This document shows, piece by piece, positions 34,295-44,251 of a stretch of DNA of 64,000 bases (its first letter is position 1; each line of letters starts with the position of its first letter). This DNA comes from Dyella_B sp036746095 (lineage in GTDB: Bacteria > Pseudomonadota > Gammaproteobacteria > Xanthomonadales > Rhodanobacteraceae). The stretch covers positions 1-64,000 of the forward strand of contig NZ_DAIOEU010000013.1 in the NCBI RefSeq assembly GCF_036746095.1, written 5' to 3'. Under the pieces are notes generated by a model that was not told the DNA's origin, did not search any database, and was given only the letters and a program-made list of their open reading frames with translations. The translations under genes and the position numbers were made by a program.

Positions 34295-34530
34295 GCGTGG
34301 GTGGCGTGTTGTACCTGCAAGACGTCAACCAGTTTGCGCGTCTGTTGCAGTATCTGGGACAGCGCGGCATCGTCGCCGCGCACCGTTAGCATCAGGTGCG
34401 ATACCGCCGGATCGGCCGTGGGGGCGACGGTCAGCGTGTCGATGTTATGTCCGCGTGCGGCAAACAGGCCTGCGACGCGCACCAGCGCGCCGGCTTCGTT
34501 CTGCAAAAGGATGGAAAGCGTGTGTTGCAT
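34291..34530 (-). CDS. ilvM: acetolactate synthase small subunit (ACT domain)
   Basis: Regulatory subunit of 79 aa, a single ACT domain (LSILLQNEAGALVRVAGLFA, then RGHNIDTLTVAPT). It is IlvM-sized, half the length of IlvH/IlvN, and pairs with the large subunit encoded just upstream. The start MQHTLSIL is supported by AGGAACAGG; the 15 codons before it are open but unconserved. The 3' end overlaps ilvA by 4 bases. Confidence 0.88.
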   Translation of the reverse strand: MQHTLSILLQNEAGALVRVAGLFAARGHNIDTLTVAPTADPAVSHLMLTVRGDDAALSQILQQTRKLVDVLQVQHATHA

Positions 34531-34571
34531 GACCTGTTCCTGGGTAGCGGTATATCGCGGGTGGGGTGAAC

Positions 34572-36446
34572 TCAAAATGCGTCAGGGGCTGCGACTTCGC
34601 CCGTATGGGCCACCTGGCGGGCGGGGATGAAATCGCCGGTGATCATTTGCGAGTAATTGGCGCCGGGGCCGACCATCGGGTACACGCCGGCATCCGGATC
34701 GATCATCACTTCCAGGAACGCCGGGCCCTCGAATGCCAGGAACTCGGCGATGGTGGCGGCCATGTCTTCGCGGCGGTCCAGGCGGCGCGCCCAGCCGAAA
34801 CCGTCGGCTTCGGCGGCGCGCACGAAATCCTTGCGATGCAGGCTCTTGTCGGAAGAGGCAAAGCGTCCCTTGAAGAACAGTTTCTGCCACTGCCGCACCA
34901 TGCCGTCGCCGACGTTGTTGAGCACCAGCACCTTTACCGGCAACCCATAGGTGGTGACGGTTTCCAGCTCGCCCAGGTTCATGCGGATGCTGGCGTCGCC
35001 GTCCACGTCGATTACCAAGGCATCGCGCCGCGCGAATTGCGCGCCGACGGCGGCAGGCAAGCCAAAACCCATCGTGCCCATCGAGCCGGAAGTGAGCCAG
35101 TGCCGAGGATCGCGGAATTGCAGATACTGCGCGGCCCACATCTGATGCTGGCCGACGCCCGTGCTGATGATGGCGCGGCCCTGCGTGTGCCGGTTGATTT
35201 CTTCCAGTACCGCGTACGGTTGAATCAGAGCGCTGTCACGATCGTAGTTCATCGCGTGCTCGCGTTTCAGCGCCGCGATGTGGGCGTGCCAATCGGCCAA
35301 TGCCGGCTGATGACCATGCGCCTCGCCATATTGCGTAAGCCGCTGCAGCGCGCGATCCAACGGGCCGACGTGATGCCAATCGGCGGGCTTCACCTTGTTG
35401 ATCTCGGCCGGATCGATGTCGATATGCGCAATGAATTTCGCCTTCGGCGCGAATTGCGATGGTACGCCGGCAACGCGGTCATCGAATCGCGCACCCAATG
35501 CAAACAGAAAATCGCAGTCTTCCACCGCGTAGTTCGCATACGCAGTCCCGTGCATGCCCAGCATGTGCAGCGCCAGCGGATGCGTGGTATCGACACTGCC
35601 GATGCCCATCAGGGTGGTGGTGACGGGAAGCGCAAACGCATCGGCAAAATGGCGCAGCAAAGCGGATGCGCCACTGGCAATGACACCGCCGCCGGCGTAG
35701 ATCAGCGGACGCTTGGCCTGCAGCAACGCCTGGAAAAATGTCGCGCAGTCGGCATCGCTCAGCGTGGCCTGCTCGATGGCGCGCAAGCGCGCGCGATAAC
35801 CGGGTAACGGCAATTCTTCCTTGCCGTCGAACACGACCGTGGTGTTCTGCACGTCCTTGGGCACGTCCACGACGACCGGCCCGGGCCGGCCGCTGCGTGC
35901 GATGGTGAAGGCGGTACGCAGGGTGGCTTCCAGCTTGTCCGCTTCGGTCACCAGGAACACGTGCTTGGCGCAGGAACTCATGATGTTGCTGACCGGCGCT
36001 TCCTGGAACGCATCGCTGCCGATCGCTTGCGTCGCCACCTGGCCGCAGATCACCACCATCGGAATCGAATCGGCGGTGCAATCGCGCACCGGCGTCACCG
36101 TGTTGGTGGCGCCAGGCCCAGACGTGACGATCGCCACGCCCACCTTGCCCGATGCACGGGCGAAGCCGGCCGCCATAAAACCCGCGCCTTGCTCGTTGGC
36201 CGGTACGATCAGCGGCATCGGCTCGCTGCCATCCGCACGCAAATGCTCGGCGTTGTGACGGAACACGGCGTCGTAAACGGGCAGGATCGCCCCGCCGGAA
36301 TACCCAAACAATACCTCGACGCCTTCATCCGCCAACACTTGTACGACGACATCCGCACCGCTCATGGCAGTACCTGCCAGCGGATGGCGCGCGATGGCCG
36401 GTTCGGCCTCGGCGGCGGGTGTAGGTTTCAGCAGTGGCATGTTCAC
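34572..36446 (-). CDS. ilvG: acetolactate synthase large subunit
   Basis: ThDP-dependent enzyme of 624 aa making 2-acetolactate or 2-aceto-2-hydroxybutanoate, the first common step of valine and isoleucine synthesis. The catalytic Glu region is in the N-terminus (EGVEVLFGYSGGAILPVYD), the FAD-binding middle domain has FDDRVAGVP, and the ThDP/Mg motif is IDVDGDASIRMN...LVLNN. The ~28-residue N-terminal extension is Pro/Ala-rich. It precedes ilvM by 41 bases. Whether it should be called ilvB, ilvG or ilvI cannot be decided; the IlvM-type partner favours ilvG. Confidence 0.93.
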   Translation of the reverse strand: MNMPLLKPTPAAEAEPAIARHPLAGTAMSGADVVVQVLADEGVEVLFGYSGGAILPVYDAVFRHNAEHLRADGSEPMPLIVPANEQGAGFMAAGFARASGKVGVAIVTSGPGATNTVTPVRDCTADSIPMVVICGQVATQAIGSDAFQEAPVSNIMSSCAKHVFLVTEADKLEATLRTAFTIARSGRPGPVVVDVPKDVQNTTVVFDGKEELPLPGYRARLRAIEQATLSDADCATFFQALLQAKRPLIYAGGGVIASGASALLRHFADAFALPVTTTLMGIGSVDTTHPLALHMLGMHGTAYANYAVEDCDFLFALGARFDDRVAGVPSQFAPKAKFIAHIDIDPAEINKVKPADWHHVGPLDRALQRLTQYGEAHGHQPALADWHAHIAALKREHAMNYDRDSALIQPYAVLEEINRHTQGRAIISTGVGQHQMWAAQYLQFRDPRHWLTSGSMGTMGFGLPAAVGAQFARRDALVIDVDGDASIRMNLGELETVTTYGLPVKVLVLNNVGDGMVRQWQKLFFKGRFASSDKSLHRKDFVRAAEADGFGWARRLDRREDMAATIAEFLAFEGPAFLEVMIDPDAGVYPMVGPGANYSQMITGDFIPARQVAHTGEVAAPDAF

Positions 36447-36520
36447 GTCGTTCCCTTGTTATGTCTAAAGCGTGTGCGCGGTTGAAGTGATCAGCGAAAC
36501 GGTGTGGAGCGGCGTGGCCA

Positions 36521-36835
36521 TCAAGCCCGAACGGGCACGCCGTACATCTCCACGATGCGTTCGTCCTGCGCTTGTGCGGAAAAGAGTTCCCACTCAATGC
36601 CGTTCACGTCCGCGGTGCTGGTAAAGCCTGCCGCCTGGTCATCCTCGAAGCCGATGTGCCGCAATTGGCCGGCACGCTCGGCGTTCTGGTTGATCGAGAA
36701 ATTCAGCAGGTCGGTGCGCCACATCGCGTACTTGCCCTCGACCACCACGTTCGGGCGTTGGCCGAGGCGCATGCTGTAGTCGGCGATGGAAGCGCCGAGG
36801 TCGCGCACGGCAAGTGCGATGTGGAACCGTTTCAT
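36521..36835 (-). CDS. VOC family protein in the ilv operon
   Basis: Protein of 104 aa, a single vicinal-oxygen-chelate module (FHIALAVRDLGASIADYSM; QLRHIGFEDDQAAGF; NGIEWELFSAQAQ). The likely metal ligands are a His in the first strand, a His in RHIGFE and the Glu in EWELF. A good AGGAAGG ribosome-binding site precedes it. It lies between ilvC and ilvG, which is unusual; a role in the pathway is not known. Relatives include lactoylglutathione lyase-like and ArsI-like proteins. Confidence 0.75.
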   Translation of the reverse strand: MKRFHIALAVRDLGASIADYSMRLGQRPNVVVEGKYAMWRTDLLNFSINQNAERAGQLRHIGFEDDQAAGFTSTADVNGIEWELFSAQAQDERIVEMYGVPVRA

Positions 36836-36911
36836 GGATACCTTCCTGTAAGAAACCATGCGGCGCTCACGGGCCGGAGACAGGGGGAGCCGGGTGAGCG
36901 CCGCATGGTGG

Positions 36912-37925
36912 TTAACCAACCTTCTTCAGTGCTGGCTGCGCCGTGGCGCCGGACTGCAACCACGCCATGCGTGCGCGCAGCTTGGCGCCGACCTGTTCGA
37001 TCGGATGATCGAGGTCCGCCTGCTTCCACTTCTTGTAGTTCGGCAAACCGGCCTGGTATTCGGCGACCCAGTTTCGCGTGAAGGTGCCGTCCTGGATGTC
37101 CTTCAGCACGCCCTTCATGCGTTCCTTGGTGGCGGCGTCGATCACGCGCGGACCGCTGACGTAGTCGCCGTACTGCGCGGTTTCGGAGACGAACTCCAGC
37201 ATCTTGGTGATGCCGCCTTCGTAGAACAGGTCCACGATCAGCTTCAGTTCGTGCAGCACTTCGTAATAAGCGATCTCGGGCTGGTAGCCGGCTTCCACCA
37301 GCACTTCGAAGCCCTTCATCACCAGCTCGCTGGCGCCGCCGCACAGCACGGCCTGCTCGCCGAACAGGTCCGTTTCGGTCTCTTCCTTGAAGTCGGTCTT
37401 GATCAGCATCGCGCGCGCCCCGCCCAGGCCGGCGGCGTAAGCAGTCGCCTTCTCTTCAGCGTGGCCGCTCACGTCCTGGTACACCGCGTAGATGCAGGGC
37501 ACGCCGCGGCCGCGTTCGTATTCGGTACGCACCAGTGCGCCCGGACCCTTCGGCGCGACCAACACCACGTCGATGTCTTTACGCGGCTCGATCATCTTGA
37601 AATGTACGTTCAAGCCGTGCGCGAACAGCAGTACTGCGCCGGGCTTGATGTTCGGTTCGATGGATTGCTTGTACAGCGTGGCCTGCACCATGTCCGGCGT
37701 CAGCACGGCGACCAGGTCCGCACCGCGCACGGCTTCACCCGGCTCGACCACGTGGAAACCGTCGGCAACGGCTTTATTCCAGGTGGGGCCGTTCGGGCGC
37801 AGGCCGACGACGACGTCCAGGCCGGAGTCTTTCAAGTTGAGCGCGTGGGCGCGGCCCTGGCTGCCGTAGCCAAGCACGGCGATGCGTGCCTTGGCGAGCG
37901 ATTCGGTGGTGGCGGTGGTGCTCAT
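36912..37925 (-). CDS. ilvC: ketol-acid reductoisomerase (NADP+)
   Basis: Class I (short) enzyme of 337 aa converting acetolactate to 2,3-dihydroxyisovalerate. The Rossmann motif VLGYGSQGRAHALNL and the following GLRPNGPTW set the cofactor site. The catalytic metal residues lie in ETETDLFGEQAVLCGG and the knotted C-terminal domain (VLHELKLIVDLFYEGG). Length is normal for class I. It begins 89 bases after leuB; no terminator is visible in that gap, so co-transcription with the leu genes is likely. Confidence 0.97.
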   Translation of the reverse strand: MSTTATTESLAKARIAVLGYGSQGRAHALNLKDSGLDVVVGLRPNGPTWNKAVADGFHVVEPGEAVRGADLVAVLTPDMVQATLYKQSIEPNIKPGAVLLFAHGLNVHFKMIEPRKDIDVVLVAPKGPGALVRTEYERGRGVPCIYAVYQDVSGHAEEKATAYAAGLGGARAMLIKTDFKEETETDLFGEQAVLCGGASELVMKGFEVLVEAGYQPEIAYYEVLHELKLIVDLFYEGGITKMLEFVSETAQYGDYVSGPRVIDAATKERMKGVLKDIQDGTFTRNWVAEYQAGLPNYKKWKQADLDHPIEQVGAKLRARMAWLQSGATAQPALKKVG

Positions 37926-38014
37926 GCGGTGACTCCTGCGTCGGTATGTGTTGGTTTGGTTGTGTGAGTGGATAGACGAAATGGTTTGAGCGGGGCGCTA
38001 TGCATCGCGCCTCC

Positions 38015-39106
38015 TCAGCCGCATGCGCGCAAGCCGCTGAGAAAAGCGGGCGTGGCGACGTCATCCAGCGCGGCGATGACTGCATCGCGGATCGCCTGCG
38101 TGCCGGCCTTGCCGCCGATATCGCGGCTGTGCGGGCCATTGGTCAGCACGTGGCTGACGGCGGCCTCAATGGTGGTCGCTTCCACATCCAGCTCCAGCGA
38201 GTGGCGCAGCAGCAGCGCGGCGGAAAGGATGGCGCCCAGCGGATTGGCCACGCCCTGGCCGGCGATATCCGGTGCGGAACCGTGGATCGGCTCGTACAAG
38301 CCGACTTTGCCTTCGCCCAGCGAGGCGGATGGCAGCAGACCCAGCGAACCGGCCAGGGCAGCGGCTTCGTCGGTGAGAATGTCGCCGAACAGGTTTTCGG
38401 TGACGACCACGTCGTAGCGCGACGGCTGCGTCAGCAACAGCATCGCCATGGAATCGACCAGCTGATGTTCCAGCTTCACGTCCGGATACTCGGCGGCGAT
38501 ACGCGTGACCGTGCTGCGCCACAGGCGCGAGGTTTCCAGCACGTTGGCTTTATCGACGGAGGTGACATGCTGACGACGTTCGCGCGCCAGCTCGAACGCG
38601 CGGCGCGTGACGCGCTCGACCTCGGCGACGGTGTACTTGCACTCGTCGGTGGCGGTATCGGTGGTGCGCGTCTTCGCACCGAAATACGCACCGCCGGTCA
38701 GTTCGCGCACGAACAACACGTCGACGTTCTTCAGCTTTTCATTCTTCAATGGCGACAGCGAGGCGAGCGTCGGATGCACCTGCAGCGGACGCAGGTTGGC
38801 AAACACGCCCAACGCAGCGCGGATGGCGAGCAAGCCCTGTTCGGGGCGCACCTTTGCTTGCGGATCGGACCACTTCGGCCCACCCACGGCGCCCAGCAAC
38901 ACGGCGTCGGCTTTCTTGCAGGCTTCCAGCGTGGCAGCCGGCAGCGGCTCGCCGGTGGCATCGATGGCGCAGCCGCCGATCAGGTGCGATTCGAATTCAA
39001 ACGTGTGGCCGCTGCGTTCGGCCACGGCTTGCAGTACGGCAACGGCCGCGTCGAGAACTTCCGGACCTACGCCGTCGCCGGGCAGGGTTACGATGCGCGC
39101 CTTCAT
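38015..39106 (-). CDS. leuB: 3-isopropylmalate dehydrogenase
   Basis: NAD-dependent enzyme of 363 aa, the third step of leucine synthesis. Features are the N-terminal TLPGDGVGPEV, the substrate arginines and LFVRELTGGAYFG, and the metal-binding VTENLFGDILTDEAAAL signature. The start is MKARIVTLPG in a 4-base overlap with leuD and with AGGAG upstream; the 30 open codons before it run inside leuD. Confidence 0.97.
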   Translation of the reverse strand: MKARIVTLPGDGVGPEVLDAAVAVLQAVAERSGHTFEFESHLIGGCAIDATGEPLPAATLEACKKADAVLLGAVGGPKWSDPQAKVRPEQGLLAIRAALGVFANLRPLQVHPTLASLSPLKNEKLKNVDVLFVRELTGGAYFGAKTRTTDTATDECKYTVAEVERVTRRAFELARERRQHVTSVDKANVLETSRLWRSTVTRIAAEYPDVKLEHQLVDSMAMLLLTQPSRYDVVVTENLFGDILTDEAAALAGSLGLLPSASLGEGKVGLYEPIHGSAPDIAGQGVANPLGAILSAALLLRHSLELDVEATTIEAAVSHVLTNGPHSRDIGGKAGTQAIRDAVIAALDDVATPAFLSGLRACG

Positions 39107-39687
39107 GCCGCTTTCTCCTGTTCGTGTTCGTAGTGGGTGATTGCGTCGTTGTGTTGCAGCAGGAAACCCAGCTGGTCGACGCCGTTGAGCAAGCAATGCC
39201 GTGCGAAGGCCTCCAGCTGGAAGCGGATGCGTCCGCCGTCCGGCAATGCGATCGCCTGCTCGCGCACGTCGATGGACAGCTCGATGCCGGGGTTCTTCAA
39301 CAGCCAGCGATGCTCGGCTTCATCCAGCACGATGGCGAGCAGGCCGTTCTTCAGCGCGTTGCCGCGGAAGATGTCGGCGATTTCGCTGCACAGCACGGCC
39401 TGGATGCCGTAATCCAGCAGCGCCCACGGCGCATGTTCGCGCGAGGAGCCGCAGCCGAAATTGCGGCCGGCCACAAGGATCGAGCAGCCCTTGGCTTCCG
39501 GCTTGTTGAGCGGGAAATCCGGGTTGTCGCTACCGTCCTGGCGATAGCGCCAGTCGTTGAAGCAGAACTTGCCGAGGCCCGCGCGCTCGGTGGTGGTGAG
39601 GAAGCGCGCGGGGATGATGCGGTCGGTGTCGATGTTTTCGTCCAGCAGCACAGCGGTGCGCGCGTGGATGCGGGTTACGGGCTTCAT
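39103..39687 (-). CDS. leuD: 3-isopropylmalate dehydratase small subunit
   Basis: Swivel-domain subunit (194 aa) that pairs with LeuC to isomerise 2- to 3-isopropylmalate. Typical motifs: NIDTDRIIPARFL, LVAGRNFGCGSSREHAPWAL and RGNALKNGLLAIVL. Four-base overlaps with leuC before and leuB after. Confidence 0.96.
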   Translation of the reverse strand: MKPVTRIHARTAVLLDENIDTDRIIPARFLTTTERAGLGKFCFNDWRYRQDGSDNPDFPLNKPEAKGCSILVAGRNFGCGSSREHAPWALLDYGIQAVLCSEIADIFRGNALKNGLLAIVLDEAEHRWLLKNPGIELSIDVREQAIALPDGGRIRFQLEAFARHCLLNGVDQLGFLLQHNDAITHYEHEQEKAA

Positions 39688-41096
39688 GCAGCCACCTCCG
39701 TCAGGTATTCGCGTGGATCGGCAATCGCACCGGCAATCGCAGATGCCGCAGCGGTGGCCGGGCTAGCCAGCACGGTGCGTGCGCCCTTGCCCTGGCGACC
39801 TTCGAAGTTGCGGTTGGACGTGCTGACGACCAGCTGGCCCGGCTGTGCCAAGTCGCCATTCATGGCGATGCACATCGAGCAACCGGGAATGCGCCATTCC
39901 GCACCGGCAGCCAAAAACACTTCGTGCAAGCCTTCCTTCTCCGCATCGCGGCGCACCGCTTCGGAGCCAGGCACGACCAATACGCGGACACCATTAGCCA
40001 CATGACGGCCGCGCATCACGTTCGCGGCTTCGCGCAGATCGGACAGGCGCGAGTTGGTACAGCTGCCGATGAACACCACGTCGACCGACGTGCCCTGCAT
40101 CGGTTGGTTCGCCTTCGCCTGCATGTAATCCAAAGCGCGTTGTTCGACGGCGTTGCGGGCGGCGGGCACCGGCTTGTCCATCGCGATCGCCATGCCCGGA
40201 TGCGTGCCATAGGTGACAGTGGGGCGGATCTGGCTGGCGTCGATGCGCACTTCGCGGTCGTACTTGGCGCCTTCATCGCTGCGCAAGCCGCGCCAGCGCT
40301 GCACGGCGGCATCCCACGCAGCGCCTTGCGGCGCGCGCGGACGGCCTTTCAGCCATGCGAAGGTAGTTTCATCCGGCGCGATCAGGCCAGCGCGCGCGCC
40401 GGCTTCGATCGACATGTTGCACACCGTCATGCGCTCTTCCATCGACAATGTTTCGATCGCTTCGCCGCGGTACTCGAGCACGTAGCCGGTGCCGCCGTCG
40501 ACGCCAATCTCGCCGATGATGTGCAGGATCAGGTCCTTCGCACCCACGCCGCGCGGCAGCTTGCCGTCGACGTGGATGGCGAAGGTTTTCGGCTTGCGTT
40601 GCAGCAGGCATTGCGTGGCCATCACGTGGCCGACTTCGGTGGTGCCGATGCCAAACGCCAGCGCGCCGAACGCACCGTGCGTGGAGGTGTGGCTGTCGCC
40701 GCAGACGATCGTCATGCCCGGCTGCGTGGCACCCAGCTCGGGGCCGATCACGTGCACGATGCCGCGATCGCTGCTGTCCCAGCCGTACAGCTGTACGCCG
40801 AATTCACGGCAATTGGCTTCCAGCTGCGCAACCTGCGCTTTCGCTTCGGCATTGGCGTACGGCCGCTCACCGTTCGCCGCGGCCGGCAACGTAGGGGTGG
40901 AGTGGTCCAGTGTCGCCAGCGTGCGATCGGGACGGCGCAGTTTCAAGCCGCGTGCGCGCAGTTCGCTGAATGCCTGCGGCGAGGTGACTTCGTGCACCAG
41001 GTGCAGGTCGATATACAACACGGCCGGGGTATCGGCGCTTTCGGGGGCTACGACATGCGAGGCCCAGATTTTTTCAAATAGCGTGCGCGCGCTCAT
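39684..41096 (-). CDS. leuC: 3-isopropylmalate dehydratase large subunit
   Basis: Aconitase-family subunit of 470 aa with a [4Fe-4S] cluster. The cluster cysteines are visible in FIGSCTNSRL and PGCSMCIAMN, and the substrate region in VCGDSHTSTHGAFG. It functions as a heterodimer with LeuD. Its ends overlap leuD and ilvE by 4 bases each. Confidence 0.97.
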   Translation of the reverse strand: MSARTLFEKIWASHVVAPESADTPAVLYIDLHLVHEVTSPQAFSELRARGLKLRRPDRTLATLDHSTPTLPAAANGERPYANAEAKAQVAQLEANCREFGVQLYGWDSSDRGIVHVIGPELGATQPGMTIVCGDSHTSTHGAFGALAFGIGTTEVGHVMATQCLLQRKPKTFAIHVDGKLPRGVGAKDLILHIIGEIGVDGGTGYVLEYRGEAIETLSMEERMTVCNMSIEAGARAGLIAPDETTFAWLKGRPRAPQGAAWDAAVQRWRGLRSDEGAKYDREVRIDASQIRPTVTYGTHPGMAIAMDKPVPAARNAVEQRALDYMQAKANQPMQGTSVDVVFIGSCTNSRLSDLREAANVMRGRHVANGVRVLVVPGSEAVRRDAEKEGLHEVFLAAGAEWRIPGCSMCIAMNGDLAQPGQLVVSTSNRNFEGRQGKGARTVLASPATAAASAIAGAIADPREYLTEVAA

Positions 41097-42027
41097 GCAA
41101 CTTCCTTTGCGGCAATGGTTTCAACGTGGGTCAGCCAGCCGTAACGGTCGTGCGTGCGACCGTCGAACAGGCCGAAGAAGGCATCGCGCAGCGCACGCGT
41201 GATCGGGCCTGGCGTGCCGTTGCCGACCGCTTTGCGATCCACCGAACGCACCGGCGTGATCTCGGCGGCGGTGCCGGTCATGAAGATTTCCTCGGCGGTG
41301 TACAGCGCCTCGCGTGGCAGATCGCGTTCTTCCACGACATAGCCCATGTCGTTGGCCAGCGTGATCACCGAGTCGCGCGTGATGCCGGCCAGGATGCCGG
41401 CGCTCGACGGTGGCGTCAGCAGCTTGCCGCGCTTGACCAGGAACAGGTTTTCACCGGCGCCTTCGCTCAGCAGGCCGTTGTAGCCCAGCGCGATGCCTTC
41501 GTCGTAACCGCCGCGGCGTGCTTCCATGCCGATCAGCTGACTGCTCAGGTAGTTGCCGCCCGCCTTGGCCCAGCTCGGGAAGGTGTTCGGGGCAGGGCGA
41601 TTCCACGAGGACACGCACACGTCCGCACCGCGCTCGGCCGCTTCGCCCAGATACGCACCCCATTCCAAAGCCATGATCGCGACGTCGACGGGCGCGCCGT
41701 CCCTGGGGAGAACGCCGAGCCCGCCGGCGCCGCGAAAGACAATCGGTCGTACGTAAGCCGATGCCATCCGATTGGCGCGAATCACTTCCAGGCAAGCTTC
41801 GTTGATCTGATCTTCGCTGTAGCCGATCTCGATTTCGTACACGCGTGCCGATTCGAACAGGCGGCGTGTGTGCTCGACCAAGCGGAAATAGGCAGGTCCT
41901 TCCGGTGTCGCGTACACGCGCTCGCCTTCGAAGACGGACGAGCCGTAGTGCAGGGCGTGCGTGCTGACGTGTACGGTGGCTTCAGCCCAGGGCTTGATGC
42001 GGCCGTTGTGCCAAAGGAAGGGCGTGC

Positions 42028-42031
<4 letters not shown>
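41093..42031 (-). CDS. ilvE: branched-chain amino acid aminotransferase
   Basis: PLP fold-type IV transaminase of 312 aa that makes the last step of Leu, Ile and Val synthesis. The N-terminus (LWHNGRIKPWAEATVHVSTHALHYGSSVFEG) matches group I BCATs, and the C-terminus has ALYTAEEIFMTGTAAEITPVRSVD. Its place between leuA and leuC lets one transcript supply the final enzyme for all three amino acids. 4-base overlaps on both sides. Confidence 0.95.
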
Positions 42032-43632
<1,601 letters not shown>

Positions 43633-43665
43633 TGCCTGGCTCCGTTTCGGTGATGACGAGGGCGA

Positions 43666-43698
43666 TAAAAAACCCCGCATCCTGGTGGGTGCGGGGTT
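43666..43698 (-). terminator. attenuator (intrinsic terminator) ahead of leuA
   Basis: On the minus strand AACCCCGCA (43698-43690) pairs with TGCGGGGTT (43679-43671), followed by a T-run, just before leuA. The rising arm CCCGCACC (43695-43688) is also exactly complementary to GGTGCGGG in the last codons of the leader peptide (43756-43749), giving a competing antiterminator. This is the layout of ribosome-mediated attenuation. Confidence 0.85.
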
Positions 43699-43744
43699 CT
43701 TTGGGGGTATCTAGGTTAGTTTTGCTTTACCTTGACACGCGTCC

Positions 43745-43882
43745 TCAGCCCGCACCTCCGTTGGTAATGAGGAGTACGAGTACAAGGGAAATAAGAAGGA
43801 GGCCGACGACCGGCAGCATGTCGATCAGCGTCGGTGGACGGATCGCAGCGATGAATTCGCGGTGGCTGTTGCGTTGCGGCAT
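43745..43882 (-). CDS. leu/ilv leader peptide (45 aa)
   Basis: Short ORF not otherwise annotated, reading MPQRNSHREF at its start and ending LITNGGAG. Its centre VVGLLLISLVLVLLI holds seven Leu, four Val and two Ile codons in fifteen. Such a run is the sensor of ribosome-mediated attenuation: with charged tRNAs scarce the ribosome stalls in the run. The stop lies 46 bases before the attenuator stem. No Shine-Dalgarno site precedes the ATG and the predicted transcript start is within a base or two of it, so translation may be leaderless; an internal ATG (residue 22) is an alternative start. Confidence 0.85.
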   Translation of the reverse strand: MPQRNSHREFIAAIRPPTLIDMLPVVGLLLISLVLVLLITNGGAG

Positions 43883-43889
43883 GTCGTCG

Positions 43890-43919
43890 ACCGTACGGCA
43901 TGCCGCTCGGACGTGTCAA
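43890..43919 (-). promoter_or_regulatory. promoter of the leu/ilv superoperon
   Basis: On the minus strand a perfect -35 TTGACA (43919-43914), an 18-base spacer and TACGGT (43895-43890) as -10. An A-rich stretch (43920-43945) upstream resembles an UP element. The predicted start, near 43883, abuts the leader ATG. Confidence 0.65.
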
Positions 43920-43945
43920 CTATTTTTTTATGAGAAATTTTCCAA

Positions 43946-44251
43946 TTTGTCGATTCGCATGTGTATGGATGGCTAAACGTCCATATGTATCAAGCACTCG
44001 CGTCCGGTTTGGTTTCATGCGCAACCAAGTGTCGTTGCATTGGAAACTAAAATGCGAGCGCGTTTAGCAGCCAAAAAAGATGGTGAAGCGCGTTCGTTGC
44101 ATCGTCGATCGCGTGACGTGAAAGGATTCAAGCAGGCTTGAGGCGTTCATGCCATATCGCCGCTAGAACCGGATCGGCGCGAATTTCGCCTACTAAGGCT
44201 TCCCTCCGTTGCCGATATGCTCCTGTCTCTACCACCTCGACGGAGCGAAAC
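43946..44251. other. non-coding stretch upstream of the SDR gene
   Basis: About 306 bases between the leu promoter region and the SDR start. A short palindromic ATGGA...TCCAT pair near 43971-43986 is visible, and GGAG at 44242-44245 is the SDR ribosome-binding site. A 29-codon basic ORF at 44051-44140 lacks a ribosome-binding site. Nothing else is recognised. Confidence 0.5.

Noticed and set aside
43716..43919. 67-aa frame upstream of leuA, in a different frame from the leader peptide
   Set aside because: It is rich in Arg/Pro/His and would span the promoter -35 region. The overlapping frame with the Leu/Val/Ile run explains the region far better.
44051..44140. 29-codon basic ORF upstream of the SDR gene
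   Set aside because: No ribosome-binding site, no promoter and no recognisable sequence; such short frames are expected by chance.
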